Origin: Plasmodium malariae
Taxonomy: Eukaryota; Apicomplexa; Aconoidasida; Haemosporida; Plasmodiidae
NCBI RefSeq assembly: GCF_900090045.1
Contig: NW_021638302.1
Span: 22,766 to 86,765 of the forward strand
DNA: 64,000 bases
Direction of reading: 5' to 3'
The translations under genes and the position numbers were made by a program. Below, piece by piece: positions 24,584 through 37,273 of this stretch. Within the stretch, counting starts at the first letter, position 1. Every line of letters starts with the position of its first letter. The notes under the pieces were generated by a model that was not told the DNA's origin, ran no database searches, and saw nothing but the letters and a program-made list of their open reading frames with translations.

Positions 24584-25654
24584 AAGAAACAAAATATTAC
24601 GATACTTTTATTTATTAAAATTTTTGTGTTTATCCTTTCAACTTGGATATACCATTTTAACAATGATTTGGTATAATAATATTATTTAACCATATTTTAC
24701 ATATTCCTATATTTGATTTTTTATGTTTGTTAATAATATTTTTTTATGATGACATCATTTATCTTTAAATTACACATGTTATCTTCATTTTTGCAGTGTA
24801 TGTATAATACATACTGTAGGAATAAATGCATCCTTATTAGAAAATTAGGTATAAGAAATTGTAGATTATTAGCAGAATGCAAGAGATATAATAATCCTTT
24901 TATTAGAGTTTTTATAGAAGATATACCACATAATGATGCGTGCGAAAAAAAAGTTATATATTATAATAAAAAAGGCATTATGAAAAAGAAAAAACAAACG
25001 TATAGAAATACATTAAATTATGCTAGTGAGAACAAAAAGGCTACGAAAAATAAATATAGCATATTTGAAACAAAATAATATACTAATTTAGAGAAAAAAA
25101 TATTTAAAGAACTAGACTATATGAATTTTCTTAAAAATAACAAAGCAGTGAGTGATAGGATTTATGAAAAAATAATATTTAAAAAGTGCGGACTACAGGT
25201 TCTTTTACCTTTCTTGCTGTTTTTGTTTTTCTTGATAGTATTCATAGTAGAATTAGTATTAGTATAGTCAGGTAAAGATTGTTTATTGTCTTACTTGGGT
25301 TTGAAAAAATCTCATTTAGAAAAATTAGTAAATGAGAGTGAGGGAGCATTATATACATTTGTAAGTGTGTTGAAAAAGATAACTGATTTTTGGAAGTACT
25401 CGGAAATTTTGGATTCTTGGACAATATGTACGTTGTGCAGTGTTACAACAGTTACTGATGCGTGAATATTAGGTCAAGTGTTCCGTATTTTAATATATAT
25501 AATACCGCTCGTTATATTAGGTATCATAATTATATCGTGCGTTTTTTATTATCATAAAAACGATAAGAAATATGAGAAATTTAAGTTCAGAAAAAGTAAA
25601 ATATGTAGTAAATTATATGTCTCTTTTTATAAAATCATTTTTAGTATGGAATAA
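24584..25654 (+). pseudogene. Decayed fam-m exported-protein gene, colinear but with lost start and three stops
   Basis: Exon 1 (24584-24670) is the usual 29 codons, ending STWIYHFNNDL before a GTATAATAAT donor, but its first codon is AAG where the intact fam-m has ATG, and no other in-frame ATG lies just upstream. Exon 2 starts at 24797 after TTTTTGCAG. It carries a perfect PEXEL, RLLAE, starting 23 residues in, and the fam-m block NLEKKIFKELDYMNFLKNN. In-frame stops lie at 25076-25078 (TAA), 25265-25267 (TAG) and 25463-25465 (TGA); the frame then runs to a TAA at 25652-25654. No frameshift is needed along ~860 bp of exon 2. Two membrane segments remain, near LLPFLLFLFFLIVFIVELVL and LVILGIIIISCVFYYHKN. 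The intact relative is at 43.7-44.7 kb. This is a clear but quite recent pseudogene. Confidence 0.88.
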
Positions 25655-28600
25655 TAAGAGTAACATATTTAGTTATATGCTTATTAAAGTTTCCTACAGT
25701 TTATTATTTTTTTATTTTTGTATACAGATTCTCGTGATCTTTTTGGTAAACAAAGTAAAAAATTGTGACTTAGTTTTTTTTGTAAATTAAAATGTGTTAA
25801 TATTTTGCATTTTATATTTTAAGATTTTTTTTCAGCATAATTAATTATTTTTTTTTAATAAATGTATTTGTATATTTAAATAGATATTTATAAAAAATAA
25901 ATTTGCGTTAAAATTAATATATCTAAAAGGAAAGTACATATAATTTTATTGAAGTCGTGTGCTCATATATAGTTCAATTACAAGAAATACTACATTCATA
26001 ACATTATCCTTTCATATATTATTATTATTAGTTAATTAGGAAAATGCGTTGTGTGTTTTATATTAAAAATAAATGTGTCTTGTTTTGTATTTAATGGAAC
26101 TACAGTCATGTATTTTGCTGTATTCTTATACATATAAGTATATTATTTTTTTAAATATAAAAAACTTAATTATTTTTCTGTAAATAATATTTTACGAGAA
26201 ATGCATCATGAAATATATTTGTTGTAAAATTATTTTTCATATAAACTTACCTCTTTTTTTTTTTTGAAATCTTATGTGAAGTTATAAATATATGATAAAA
26301 TAATGTTTTTATATATATATATTATTCATAATAGTTTAACGAATTAGTATTTCTAAATATTTAAAATTAAATTAGGACTTAAAAACATTTACTATGCTAT
26401 TATTATGCTTAATTGTAGTGTTAGTTTAATTTTAGTAGAATGAATTAAATATATATATATTGAAAATTTATTAATATACATTATATATTTTTATTTTTAC
26501 AACAATAAAATTTTAAATTAATTAATAAAATGAAATTGTATATTAATAGATATTGTTTCGTAATTTATTCCTTTTTTTATCTTTGATTTTTTATGGTTAT
26601 ACGCTTATAAAAATGTATTATATATCTATATAAATGAAATTTTTCACTAAGTGTAATGAGAATCAATATGTTCTTTTGTGAAATAATGGAATGATAAGTA
26701 GATAAATATATATACCTATGTTATATTTTTGATCTTATTTATAAATATATAGTCTATAGTGTTAACATCATTTTATGGATATCAAAATATACATATAGTT
26801 TGAAATAACTAGTAATTTCTTCAATAAATTAAGATAATTTAAAAAAAAAAATGAAAGTGAAAAATTGAATTATATTTTTTGGTAATTTATAAGTACGTAA
26901 TGCTATTTCACTTTTTTAGAGAAGTTTTAATAAAATATATAAAAATGGTTACTATATTTTTTTAACAATGTTCAACTAAATAGACGTAATATATAAGGTT
27001 CAAATGCAGCTGTTTTTAGAGTAATTTTCATTATTAAATTTGGTTCTTTATAGATTCATATGAGCGTGATAATATTAATACATGTTTAGTAATAATATTT
27101 ACATAAATATTAAATAGTATTATTTAATCAATTATATAACACATAGATATATTTTTCTTGTAGAAGAGTAATTAGAAATTAAGAAAATGAGACCCTCATA
27201 TTTGAAAAATATTGTATTCACAAAATAAATGTGTTGCAGTGAGATTTTTAATTGAACGTATATATTTTTTTTTTTTTGTTACTATTCATTATTATTATAT
27301 TTTAATGAAACATTTCTTCCATGAAAATTATATATATATTTTATAATTCTACTTTATATTTTTTTTTTTTTATGATCTGTTTTAATATTATTTTGTTTAT
27401 AATAATTCTTTATTTATTAGTAGCTGTATTGTAATCTAAAAAGAATAAAAAAAAAAAAATATAAAATACCTTTCTTATATTAAGATAAATTTTTATTATA
27501 TAAAAATTTTAAACATTCATGTGGTTTAAAAACATATTTGTAATTTATTTATTTATAAAAAAACAATACAATATAAATTATTTCTATATTTTTTCATCAA
27601 AGAAATTACTAAATCTTTCATATACCAATTTTATTTTTTTTATTTATTCTTTTGTATATCCCAAAATTATATTGTTAATGATACTTTATTTGTAATCTTA
27701 AAATGCTACAAATATTTCTGAAATTATTGGATTGCACAAAATTGTTTTATATGCTAATTTTATTTTTATCTTCGTTTTGTTTTTTTTCTGATATATTAAT
27801 ATATTTCAAATATATATTTCTTTACATTTTTAAAAGAAAAAAAAAAAAAAAAAAAAAAAAGCTAATTTGTACATTTTTAAAATTTACACTAGATAGAAAT
27901 AAATTTCATTTGGAATTATATACAAATTTTACAATTGTAAAAATTATTATACAAAAATAGAATAATTATTATGGTACTTTTAAAAATATATACATAATTT
28001 CATAGACTTTTATAATAAAAATTTTATTTTCTTAATATATAAAAATTTATATAAGAAAAAATTGTAGTTAAATAATAACGAATATACGATAAAATAAAAA
28101 TATTTTTTCCTATCTTCATATTTTTTTTCTATTATTTTTACGGTAACAATAATCAATTTATTTAACTAGAAGGTGAAGTATACAAAAAAACATGTATAAA
28201 ATAAGAATTATTTCTTAGAAGGAACACAAAAATTCATAATTATTGTGTGAACATATATTAGTATAGATTTTCTACGTACAGTTCTTCTTTTGTATGAATG
28301 AAAAAATGTTATCACTGAATAAATAATTTGTTTTCATATCATCTTAATAATTTCCTTCGTATTATATATTTTTTTTTTAAACTAATTTATAAAAAAAAAT
28401 TTAATCTCTTTGCTATTAAATAATTAATTTAAATATTATACAATTATCATTATTTTTATTCAATTTATTTCTATAATAATCTATATTGAAATTGTTCTAA
28501 ATTTAAAAAATTTTGTGTTTGTGAAAAAAAAAAATATATTATAAATCATATAAAATTTAAATAAAAAATAAATAAAAAAAAAAAAATATGAATGGCTTCT

Positions 28601-28664
28601 TTTATCATTTTCAATATATAAAACTATAGTTATTTTTCGTATTAGTTAATATATAATAAAATTA
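25655..28664. other. AT-rich region of about 3 kb, no gene seen; holds a 24-base poly-A run
   Basis: Two frames at 25572-25790 and 27703-27960 are not called: the first overlaps the end of the fam-m relic in another frame, and the second is low-complexity sequence around the poly-A run at 27837-27860. Confidence 0.55.
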
Positions 28665-28676
28665 ATGATGCATACA

Positions 28677-29482
28677 ATGAAAAAAAATTTCAATTCCATC
28701 ATTTTTATTAAAATCTTTATCTTTACTCTTTTAATTTGGATAATTCATTATAACAATGATTTGGTATTATAATAATATTTCGTATAATACTTTATTTTTT
28801 GTTACTGAATATTTTATCTTTAAAAATAACATTTTCTTAGCATGGAAATATATGTTCTTATAAATAATATGTTTACTTTTTTTTTCTTTAGAAGAGCTAT
28901 AATGGGTTATTGGATGAGAAGTATAAGTTAGATAGAGATTTATACTTAACAACTAATCGACAGTTAGCACATCATTCAGTGAATAGAAATTTTAATGGAC
29001 GATTTAATAAAGTGCTAGATGAAGAACATATATCTAAAAATAAAAAAGACATATTATTACAAAACAAAGAATTAAAAGAAAGTGAATTAAAAAGAGAAAA
29101 AAGGCATAAAGTGCATAAAAGTAGTAATTCTTCGTTATCTAGTAGAGCGGATGTATTCTGTGAAAAAAAAATATTCAGCGTATTACATTCCATTGACAAA
29201 ATAAAGAATAACGAAGAAATGAACGCTTGGGAAAAGTGTACAGCCATAAATAGAAAGAAGATAAAAGCATTATTAATTCCTTCCATTTTATTATTATTGG
29301 TATTATTAGTATATTATAAATTAGGGCTTAAGTTAAAGGGTATAATTGAAGTAGAAACTATATATTATTATCCTGTGACTATAATTTTTTTAGGTTTTTT
29401 ATTCGCGATATACTTATCTATTGTATTAGGCTTTATTTATACCTGTAGAAAAATTAAAAAATATAGAACTCTAAATAAATAA
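28677..29482 (+). CDS. Plasmodium exported protein, unknown function, two exons
   Basis: Exon 1 is 28677-28763 (29 codons), a signal-like peptide ending LIWIIHYNNDL before a GTATTATAAT donor. In-frame ATGs at 28665 and 28668 could add four residues; I prefer 28677 because it gives the 29-codon exon and PEXEL position seen in fam-l and fam-m. Exon 2 is 28892-29482 after a TTTCTTTAG acceptor; the intron is 128 bp, phase 0. The product is 225 residues. A relaxed PEXEL, RQLAH, starts at residue 52. A Lys/Glu/Ser-rich hydrophilic middle follows, then two membrane segments (residues ~155-172, LLIPSILLLLVLLVYYKLGL; ~190-213, VTIIFLGFLFAIYLSIVLGF) and a short basic tail. Its signal exon looks like that of fam-l/fam-m, but exon 2 lacks their conserved blocks. 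Function unknown; export to the red cell is inferred. Confidence 0.82.
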
Positions 29483-32139
29483 AAGTAACAAATTTGTAAT
29501 AATGGTAGGGTTTATTTATAAAAAAAAACTTTAAATTCTAAAAAATAGTTATGTAGCATTCTTAAGAATATTATGTTCACAAGAAGAGTACATGAAGTAA
29601 CATTATTTTTATAATACCACCTGAACCTGCATATTTGTTTTTATATAAAATATAATAATATATATTCATAACTTTTATTGAATTTGATTGATTTATTTTA
29701 TAAATTTGTATTTTAATATTTTCCTTGTGTTTAATTTAATACATCGACCATACAATATATATTATTTTAATTATATTTTTGTTTGTAAAATATATGTATG
29801 TTTCATAAAATTCATAAAAAAACTGCTTTTATTATAATTTTGTTAAATTTGTAGGAAATTCATGTTATTACATTAGAATGTGCACTTATTTTGTTTCCAT
29901 TTCCTTTATTCTTTTTAGTAAAATAGGATTATTTCGTCATCCAATTAAAAAAAGAATGTATGATATTTTTATAAATTAAATGTAGATGTCTTTTCTTAAA
30001 AATATATAATAAATAAATAGTATTTATTTAATTTTGTAATAAAATTGTAATTTATATGTACTATAAAGTTTATTATGTTAAATATATTAATATATGTATT
30101 TGGAACAAAATGATTTTTAAGGATTGTTTAAATTTTTTAAGGTTTTAAATTATTAGTTATAAATATGTAACAGTATCATATTTTTTCAAAAAATATGTTA
30201 GTTGTTTTTGGCAAATAATTTGCGGGAACATTAATTAACGTAACTAAATAAAAAATTAATATTCTAAATAATTTGATTCTATTAAATGTTATTTTAATTC
30301 AATGTATAAAAATTACTTGAATATATATTGTAAAGAAGAATTATAAATATATATTCCACTTTCATTTTTATTTTTTCTTAACTGCCACATATGAGCATAC
30401 CAATGAAAAAGGATAAAACGTTTATTAACTCTTCCTTTAGAAATGTACCTTATTTTGTTTCGTAATAATCATCATTTTTCTGTTTATGCTACTATGTAGT
30501 TTTGTATACAAGTGTGAAAAAAGTAGTGTTATTAATGATTACATATATTTTTAAATGTGCAAAATTGAAGTTAAGTACTACTTACATTTTGATACAAATG
30601 ATTCTACTTTTTTTAATGAAATAAAAAGTAATAAATGTGAATGAACATAACTTTGATTTATACAAAAACGTGTCAATTAGTTATTATTAAATTGATACTT
30701 TATAATAGAATTGAATAAATGAAAAATATATATATATATATATATAAAAGGTTAAATTAAAAAAGAGATAAATATAACATTTTGCATGCAGTGTATATAT
30801 GAGTGCTTTAGGTGATTAGACGTAATATAACAATGTATCTCTTCTTTCAATTCAAATAGGCGTAAAAGTTATATTTAGTATATTTTTGAGTTATTAGAGT
30901 TTTGTAGATTTATAATTTCATGTCCTGTGAATTATGTTTTATATATTTTTAAATTATTTATGTATGAATTTATGTGATAGAAAAAAGTTGAATTAACAAT
31001 TGGATAATTGTGAATTGGAATATTTATATACATAATAATAAAATTTTAGATAAAATAAGATTATTTTATTTCCCCTTTAGTTAATATTAGACGCCAGAGT
31101 ATGCTATTAAAATATTTAATTTTATGCATATAATGTATATATATTAATATGGTAAAATATAATATAAATTATTTTTTGTATCAGAAATAAGTATATTTAG
31201 CATAACGCATTTTTTCCAGGAATAATATTTGTGTTTATAGTTTTCATATGTATTTATTTTCAGCGGTCCAAAATATATTTGATAAAAGATAATAAATAGT
31301 AATATTTTGTTATCTGTTCTATTCCAAATATTTTATATTTTTATATATTGAAATATATAAAATAAATACATATTTTTTTTTTTTTTTTTTTAATTTATTT
31401 TAAAGTATTTATTTTTAAAAAATATATTTATATATATTTTCTAGGAGTATTAAAAATTCCGCGTCCACTGTTTGTTTATCTAGTATGTAGACTTTCATTT
31501 TTAATTGTATATTATATATTTTAGTATTTTATCTATTTATACATTAACATGAATTTTTAAAGAATTAAAATTTAAACATCATTTTAAATTGTGTTATGGT
31601 AATTTAATATAATAATATTTATATCTTCTGAGATGATAATAGTTGACATTTAATTTTGTGAATCCATTAATATATTTTTATATATCCTAGTAATAAATTA
31701 AAAAAAATAATATTATTTATGATAATAGTTATTGTGCATGCATCAGAATATAATACCATAAAAACTGATATCCTTTTCTTATTATATTAATAAATCAATA
31801 AAAATAGTTAATATACATAATGCACTTATTTTTTTATTGAATGTGGTGCATTATAAATGTGCATAACCATTGTATATTAATTTAGAGTGCTTTTCTATTT
31901 AGCATAATATTATATTTTTAAGAAAACACAGTATTTGAAAAAAAAAATTAAAATATATTTAATTAAAATAAATAATGAATTAATTATAAAAGTATATGAA
32001 TTAGCGCAATAATAGAAAACTATCGCAATCCCACATAATATATCGATATAATTACATTAAAGTACGTTTGAGAAATGGACTACTGGATTGAGGTTTCTGT
32101 TCGAACTTGTAACTTAGGAATTATTGTTTTGTAAAATAT
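29483..32139. other. AT-rich region, no gene seen
   Basis: 3' flank of the exported-protein gene, then AT-rich sequence with a poly-T run near 31373-31391. A short Ser/Lys-containing frame (MSIPMKKDKTFINSS...) near 30390-30465 is too short to support a gene. Confidence 0.55.
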
Positions 32140-33270
32140 TTTATAAGGATGAAAATTACATGAACATAAAACGATAAAAAATGTAAATACGTCAAATTAA
32201 AAAACGGACAGAGCATAAACTGTTGTAGTAGTACATATGGAAGTACTCGAAAAATTCAAAAATGAGAAATTGGAATTTAAGTAAGGAAAATTATTAAAAT
32301 TATACCTAGAAGTTACTTCAAAAGAGGTATTTTAAACGTATCTTAATTTAAGAAATGGTAAGTTAATAACTGAAAATATTAAAAGCAGGAATGACAATAA
32401 AAAAACAAAAAATTCGATGGAATAAATGAGTGGAAGGACATAAAAATTTTTCTGAAAAGTAGAAAAAAAACATTGGTTATATAGTTTGAAAAATGAATGG
32501 AAGACAGAATAAGCTTACATAAAAAACAATGAAAAACTAAAAGAGAATATCCTAAATGAAATTGGAAGTGTTCCATTCCTAGATAGGAAAAAAGCTTCGG
32601 GCATGCAGTGGATATCAAGTAAGGACATGATTGTAGAAAGGTATTTGAAATAGGACTGATATAAGATATTGACAGAGGTATATCAAAATATGTTGGATAA
32701 AAATGAAAATGAAGAAAATAAAGATGATTAACCATTAAAAAATGTAAAAGAATTGTAGAATAAAGTAAGTGATGAAGAAATATATTAGAAAAAACTTAGC
32801 ATAGCTGTTTATAATTGTACATTTGATAGCACTAGAAGAATATGAAAAATAAAATTATATAGAAAATAGTGTGTCGTACGTGCACAATTGCATGAATGAA
32901 TCCTAGAAAAAAGGAAGCGTATATAAAGAATAACAGATACAAAGAAATATCATTGGTTCTATTATTTACGTTTAGGAAAATAATAAAAACTAGGATATTC
33001 ATAGTTATAAATATGAGATCTCTATTTATTAGGAAATAATAGATTCGATAGGATATTATACATATGTAAATTCTATATATATGGAGAATACCGTAGAGGA
33101 ATCCTATAAAATATTAGAATAATACACAATAGTAATAGATAGGGAGTACATAAAATATTTTAGAATGCTATTAAAGAGAAATATGGTTATACCCATAAGA
33201 AATATTTATTAAATATTATTACATAGGAATGGAATAAAGAAAATTAATTACAAAATGAATATTATAAAAG
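32140..33270 (+). pseudogene. Highly decayed STP1 cytoplasmic-tail relic
   Basis: Translation gives LHEHKTIKNVNTSN, a stop, KTDRA, a stop, then VVVVHMEVLEKFKNEKLEF. This lines up with HEHNTINNTNMLKRNKDRSK and HMEVLEELRNEEWE in the last exon of the STP1 gene at 1.7-4.3 kb. Further matching pieces are broken by many stops and frame changes (a match to the W-K-W-E block near 32420, then PFLDRKKASGMQWISSKDMI near 32570-32635). Past 33060 the frame YVNSI, where intact STP1 tails in this window end or nearly end, continues as YMENTVEESYKILE and on to about 33270, so the ancestor had a longer tail. I see no N-terminal domain or membrane exon upstream, so this is a fragment. The minus-strand frame at 32379-32735 is its shadow. 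Confidence 0.78.
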
Positions 33271-36200
33271 AAAAAAAAAGGTATAAAATTTGAATATAAA
33301 AATTCATTTATTTAATATATATTATAATTATAAATAATTTTCTTTTTCAATAAAAACATGTATAAGAAAGTTTTATTAATACTTGTTTTAAAAGAATATA
33401 CAAAGAGGATTATATATATATAAAATAACAAGTTAATATATATATATCAAACATTAAAATATTACTATATGAAATATTAAGCAATATATTTTGTTTTACT
33501 CCTTAATAAGGAATTTCTTTCATTGAAATCATACAATATAAATAAAGTATTACTAGTATTTTTAAAAGGTATTTTAATTTTATTTTTTTTGTTATACATA
33601 TTTTAGATTATTCAATAACATATTATTGGGTACCTGATACCCACAATTATAAAGTTAAAATGTATATTAGGATTCTATATAAAAATTATTTTAATATATA
33701 TATGTTATTTATTAATATTATATTCGTTTTTTTTTTATATATTTAATTTGTTTAAACATTATTTATTCAATTTAATATTTAAATATTTTAAATTCTAAAT
33801 ATTTATATAAAAAAAAAAAGATAAAACAAAATTTTAAATGTATCATCCATGAGTACGTTCTTTATTCTTAGAAGATAATATATATTCTTTTTTATTTCTA
33901 AATATATATTACCTAAATTGTGCGATAAATATATTTTTGGGTAATTAGTATATATGATCATTATTTTAAGTTATTTCTAAAAACATTTTTATGATATTAT
34001 ATGTCTTTAATTTGGATAATAATATATTCCTAAATCTATATATACAACGTTTTTATAGCTAGTACAACCGTCTATATGAGAATTATAGAATATTAACTTA
34101 TGATATATTGTTATTTTTCTGTAGTATATTATTATAGGTGTTAAAATAATTAAGTAATAAGATGTAAATCATATTTATACTGAAATTATTTATCTTATTT
34201 TTATTATTTTAATAAAATATTTTTGAAGCAATAAAATGTACTATTAAATTTCTCTCCTTTATTTTTATATTATATTATTATTTGTATTATGTTATATAGA
34301 TACTCGAGAAAAAAGGAAGAATATATTAAAATTATTTTTTATAAATAAATATTTTAATTGTATAAAATAATAAAAAATTTTAATGTAATTTTTCTCAAAT
34401 TTTTTGTTATTTAACTTTATGACAAAGCCATATGACATCTTATTTTTGACAGGATAAAAATAACAGTATTATTATTAATGTTTTTTAAAATAATATTGTA
34501 CATATAAAATACATATATAAGAGGATTTTTTTAAATTTTGTATCATCCGCATTAGCGATTTATTTTAAAAAACGAAGTCTAAAAATTCCTTAATCTCAAA
34601 TAAAGTTAAATTTTTTGTTTTGCATTAAAGGATCTGACAGGAAAAAGCTAATAAATATTATGTGCAGTCATAAATATACATGTATTTTATATATTTAACA
34701 ATTTTTCATAAAAACGTCACATTAAAATGTTTTTTAAATACTAAAAAATTTTATTGTTTTTAAAAAGAAAATTTTTTTAATAATACATAGCACACTTATT
34801 TTCATAAAGAAATTTGCAGAAATTCATAATATTTAAAATAAATATATAATAAGTGTATTTATTATAGAGTTTTACATATAAAAGTTATTTTCATTAAATT
34901 TTTATACATTCATCATCAGATTTAATCATAGAATATTTTATAGAATAAATATATGCCTATATTTTTATGATATTTATTATATATAATTAATATATATATA
35001 TATATATAATAAAAATGAAATGATGAAATATTTTATATATTGAGTGATATATATTTAAGCATCCAAATATAAAAACGTTATTATTACAAAGCATATATAT
35101 ATATGAAAAAAGTTATTAAATATTACTATATTTAATATATTATTAACTTAATAAATATATAAGTAAAGAATTTACTTTCCAACTATCAATTTTTTATGTA
35201 GAAAAATTACATAATAAACAAGCAATATACTTATAAGTCTTCAAGAAATATAAGTAAATAATAGCATATGAATAAAAACTGCAAAAAATATAAAACTGTT
35301 TTAAAGCTATATTTAAAAATAATGTATATAATTTTAGTATTAATTTCTTTATTACATATAATGGGACATATATTTATTCATTCTTATATTTCGTTTAATC
35401 GTTTAAACGTATCTATGTGAAGCCATTGTCTCAACTTAATATATGTATGATTTTATAAGGTAAAATGGCTAACAATTGCATCTTAAGTATTATTAAAGTG
35501 TCAATTAATTAATTATTTATAAATATTGATTAAATTAGCTTGTAATAATTCTTTAATATTCATTGATTTTTTTCTTTTATTAATTATATTTTATTTTTTA
35601 ATAGAACGATTATTAGAAAAGAATATTTGTCCATTGAAGTATTCTGTTTTAATATTAATTTATAAACTGTTGTATTATTAAATATTTTCAATTAATATTA
35701 AAAGCCATGAACGAAGTCAGAGCGCAAGAAAATTATGTCATATATATTATTAAAAAATTTTAAATTTAATTTATCTTATATAACAATAAAAGTAACCTCG
35801 TTTAAATATCGTATAATTCATATCTATCCGACTTTTAATCGTTTTTTCTTAAAATATATAAAAAGCTGACATTGTTGATACTTCCGGTTAATTAAATTCC
35901 ATTATATCATTGTTACGATATATCTATATGTTTGTTCTAATTGTTCTGCTTATAGCAAATTATTTTAAAAATAATTTTTATAAGACATTAGTTTACTTAA
36001 AAAGATTTTTTATTATTTTAATCGTAACAAAGAAATTTAAAATAATATTTTTTAAAAGTTGAATTTATGTATTATATATTATATAATTTTATTAAATTTT
36101 ACCCAATTACCTAGCTGAATTAAGCAAAGCATTTAAATAATATGCAAATAAAATATATGTAAATTTTTTCGAAGTAAATTATCTTTGCAACAAGTCTAAT

Positions 36201-36483
36201 TGTAGTTTTTATGTACCATTCATTGTTCTTTTAGAAACTATTCCATTTATATCATTTTAATATATTTACATAGAAAATTTACTAATTACATTTAAATTTT
36301 TTTTTCTCTTTATACATTTAATTATATGTTATTATTATATAATATATACAATTTATAAAATATATATATGACAGAAACAATAAAAAAAAATTATAATCTA
36401 TCTTCTATTGAATATAAGCGATATAATTATATAAATAATAATTTTATTATCGAATAAGTTTTAGCGGCGTAAATAATTTTGAC
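33271..36483. other. AT-rich region of about 3.2 kb, no gene seen
   Basis: I see homopolymer and (TA)n-rich sequence only. The right end should contain the promoter of the exported-protein gene at 36.5 kb. Confidence 0.55.
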
Positions 36484-37273
36484 ATGATGGTACAAGCTAA
36501 CAAATTCTTTTTCTTCATTAAATTCTGCGCATTTTCTCTTTTAATACGGACATATCAGAATTCACATAAGGTAGGATAATTGCTATATTTAACAAATTCT
36601 ATACATTTTTTTGTAATCATACATTTTAATTTTAAAAATTAATATTTTATTCATGCAAAAATATTTATATTTTTATTTAATATCAAATATTTGTTCATAT
36701 TTGTAGACAAATACATATGGAATATCATATATTAAGAAAATTGACCTAAGTAATTCATTATATGTAAGAGTAGACAGATTATTAAATGAAGAAAGAGGTT
36801 TACATTCCCCCAATGGAAGCATACCTTTAAAAAAAATGTCTCAAAAAAACTTTAAAGTGTCATCTGATACATCATATAATAATGATAACTATGAAGGACG
36901 GCATAGAAAATTAAAAGGAAAATCGTCAAAAAAGGAAAAAAACGTATCACCATCTATTATTAAATCTAAAAAAGGATTAGATGATACATATAATATTAAA
37001 ATGGTAAAAGCATTTGATAATGAATTCAAAGAAATAAATAAACTTAAGTGTGAATTTTCACAAAAATTTTTAAGGCGTATTCTTGTTATTATTCCAGTTA
37101 TATTGTTCAGTATTGCTGCATTGGTGTTAGTAATGCTAACAAATACTAAGGGCATTCAAGATAACCTTTATGCCACATTATCCTTTCCAATATTTGTTTC
37201 AATATTTATTTTAACAGTATTAGTTACTTACTGTAAATTATTGAAAAATATGTACAAGGGTAATAATAAGTAA
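36484..37273 (+). CDS. Plasmodium exported protein with canonical PEXEL, unknown function, two exons
   Basis: Exon 1 is 36484-36570 (29 codons; a second ATG follows at once, at 36487). It has the hydrophobic core FFFFIKFCAFSLLI and ends in a GTAGGA donor. Exon 2 is 36707-37273 after a TTTGTAG acceptor, with a 136-bp phase-0 intron. The product is 217 residues. A canonical PEXEL, RLLNE, starts at residue 53, or 52 if the second ATG is used. The middle is hydrophilic with Lys/Ser-rich low complexity (GKSSKKEKNVSPS). Two membrane segments lie near the C-terminus (residues ~154-174, RILVIIPVILFSIAALVLVM; ~184-205, LYATLSFPIFVSIFILTVLV), followed by a short basic tail. The layout is that of fam-l/fam-m but without their signature blocks. 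This is the only intact gene here with a fully canonical PEXEL. Function unknown. Confidence 0.83.

Noticed and set aside
27703..27960. 85-codon plus-strand frame
   Set aside because: Formed around a 24-base poly-A run that gives a Lys stretch; low complexity on both sides.
28972..29286. Minus-strand 104-codon frame
   Set aside because: Antisense shadow of the exported-protein gene at 28.7-29.5 kb.
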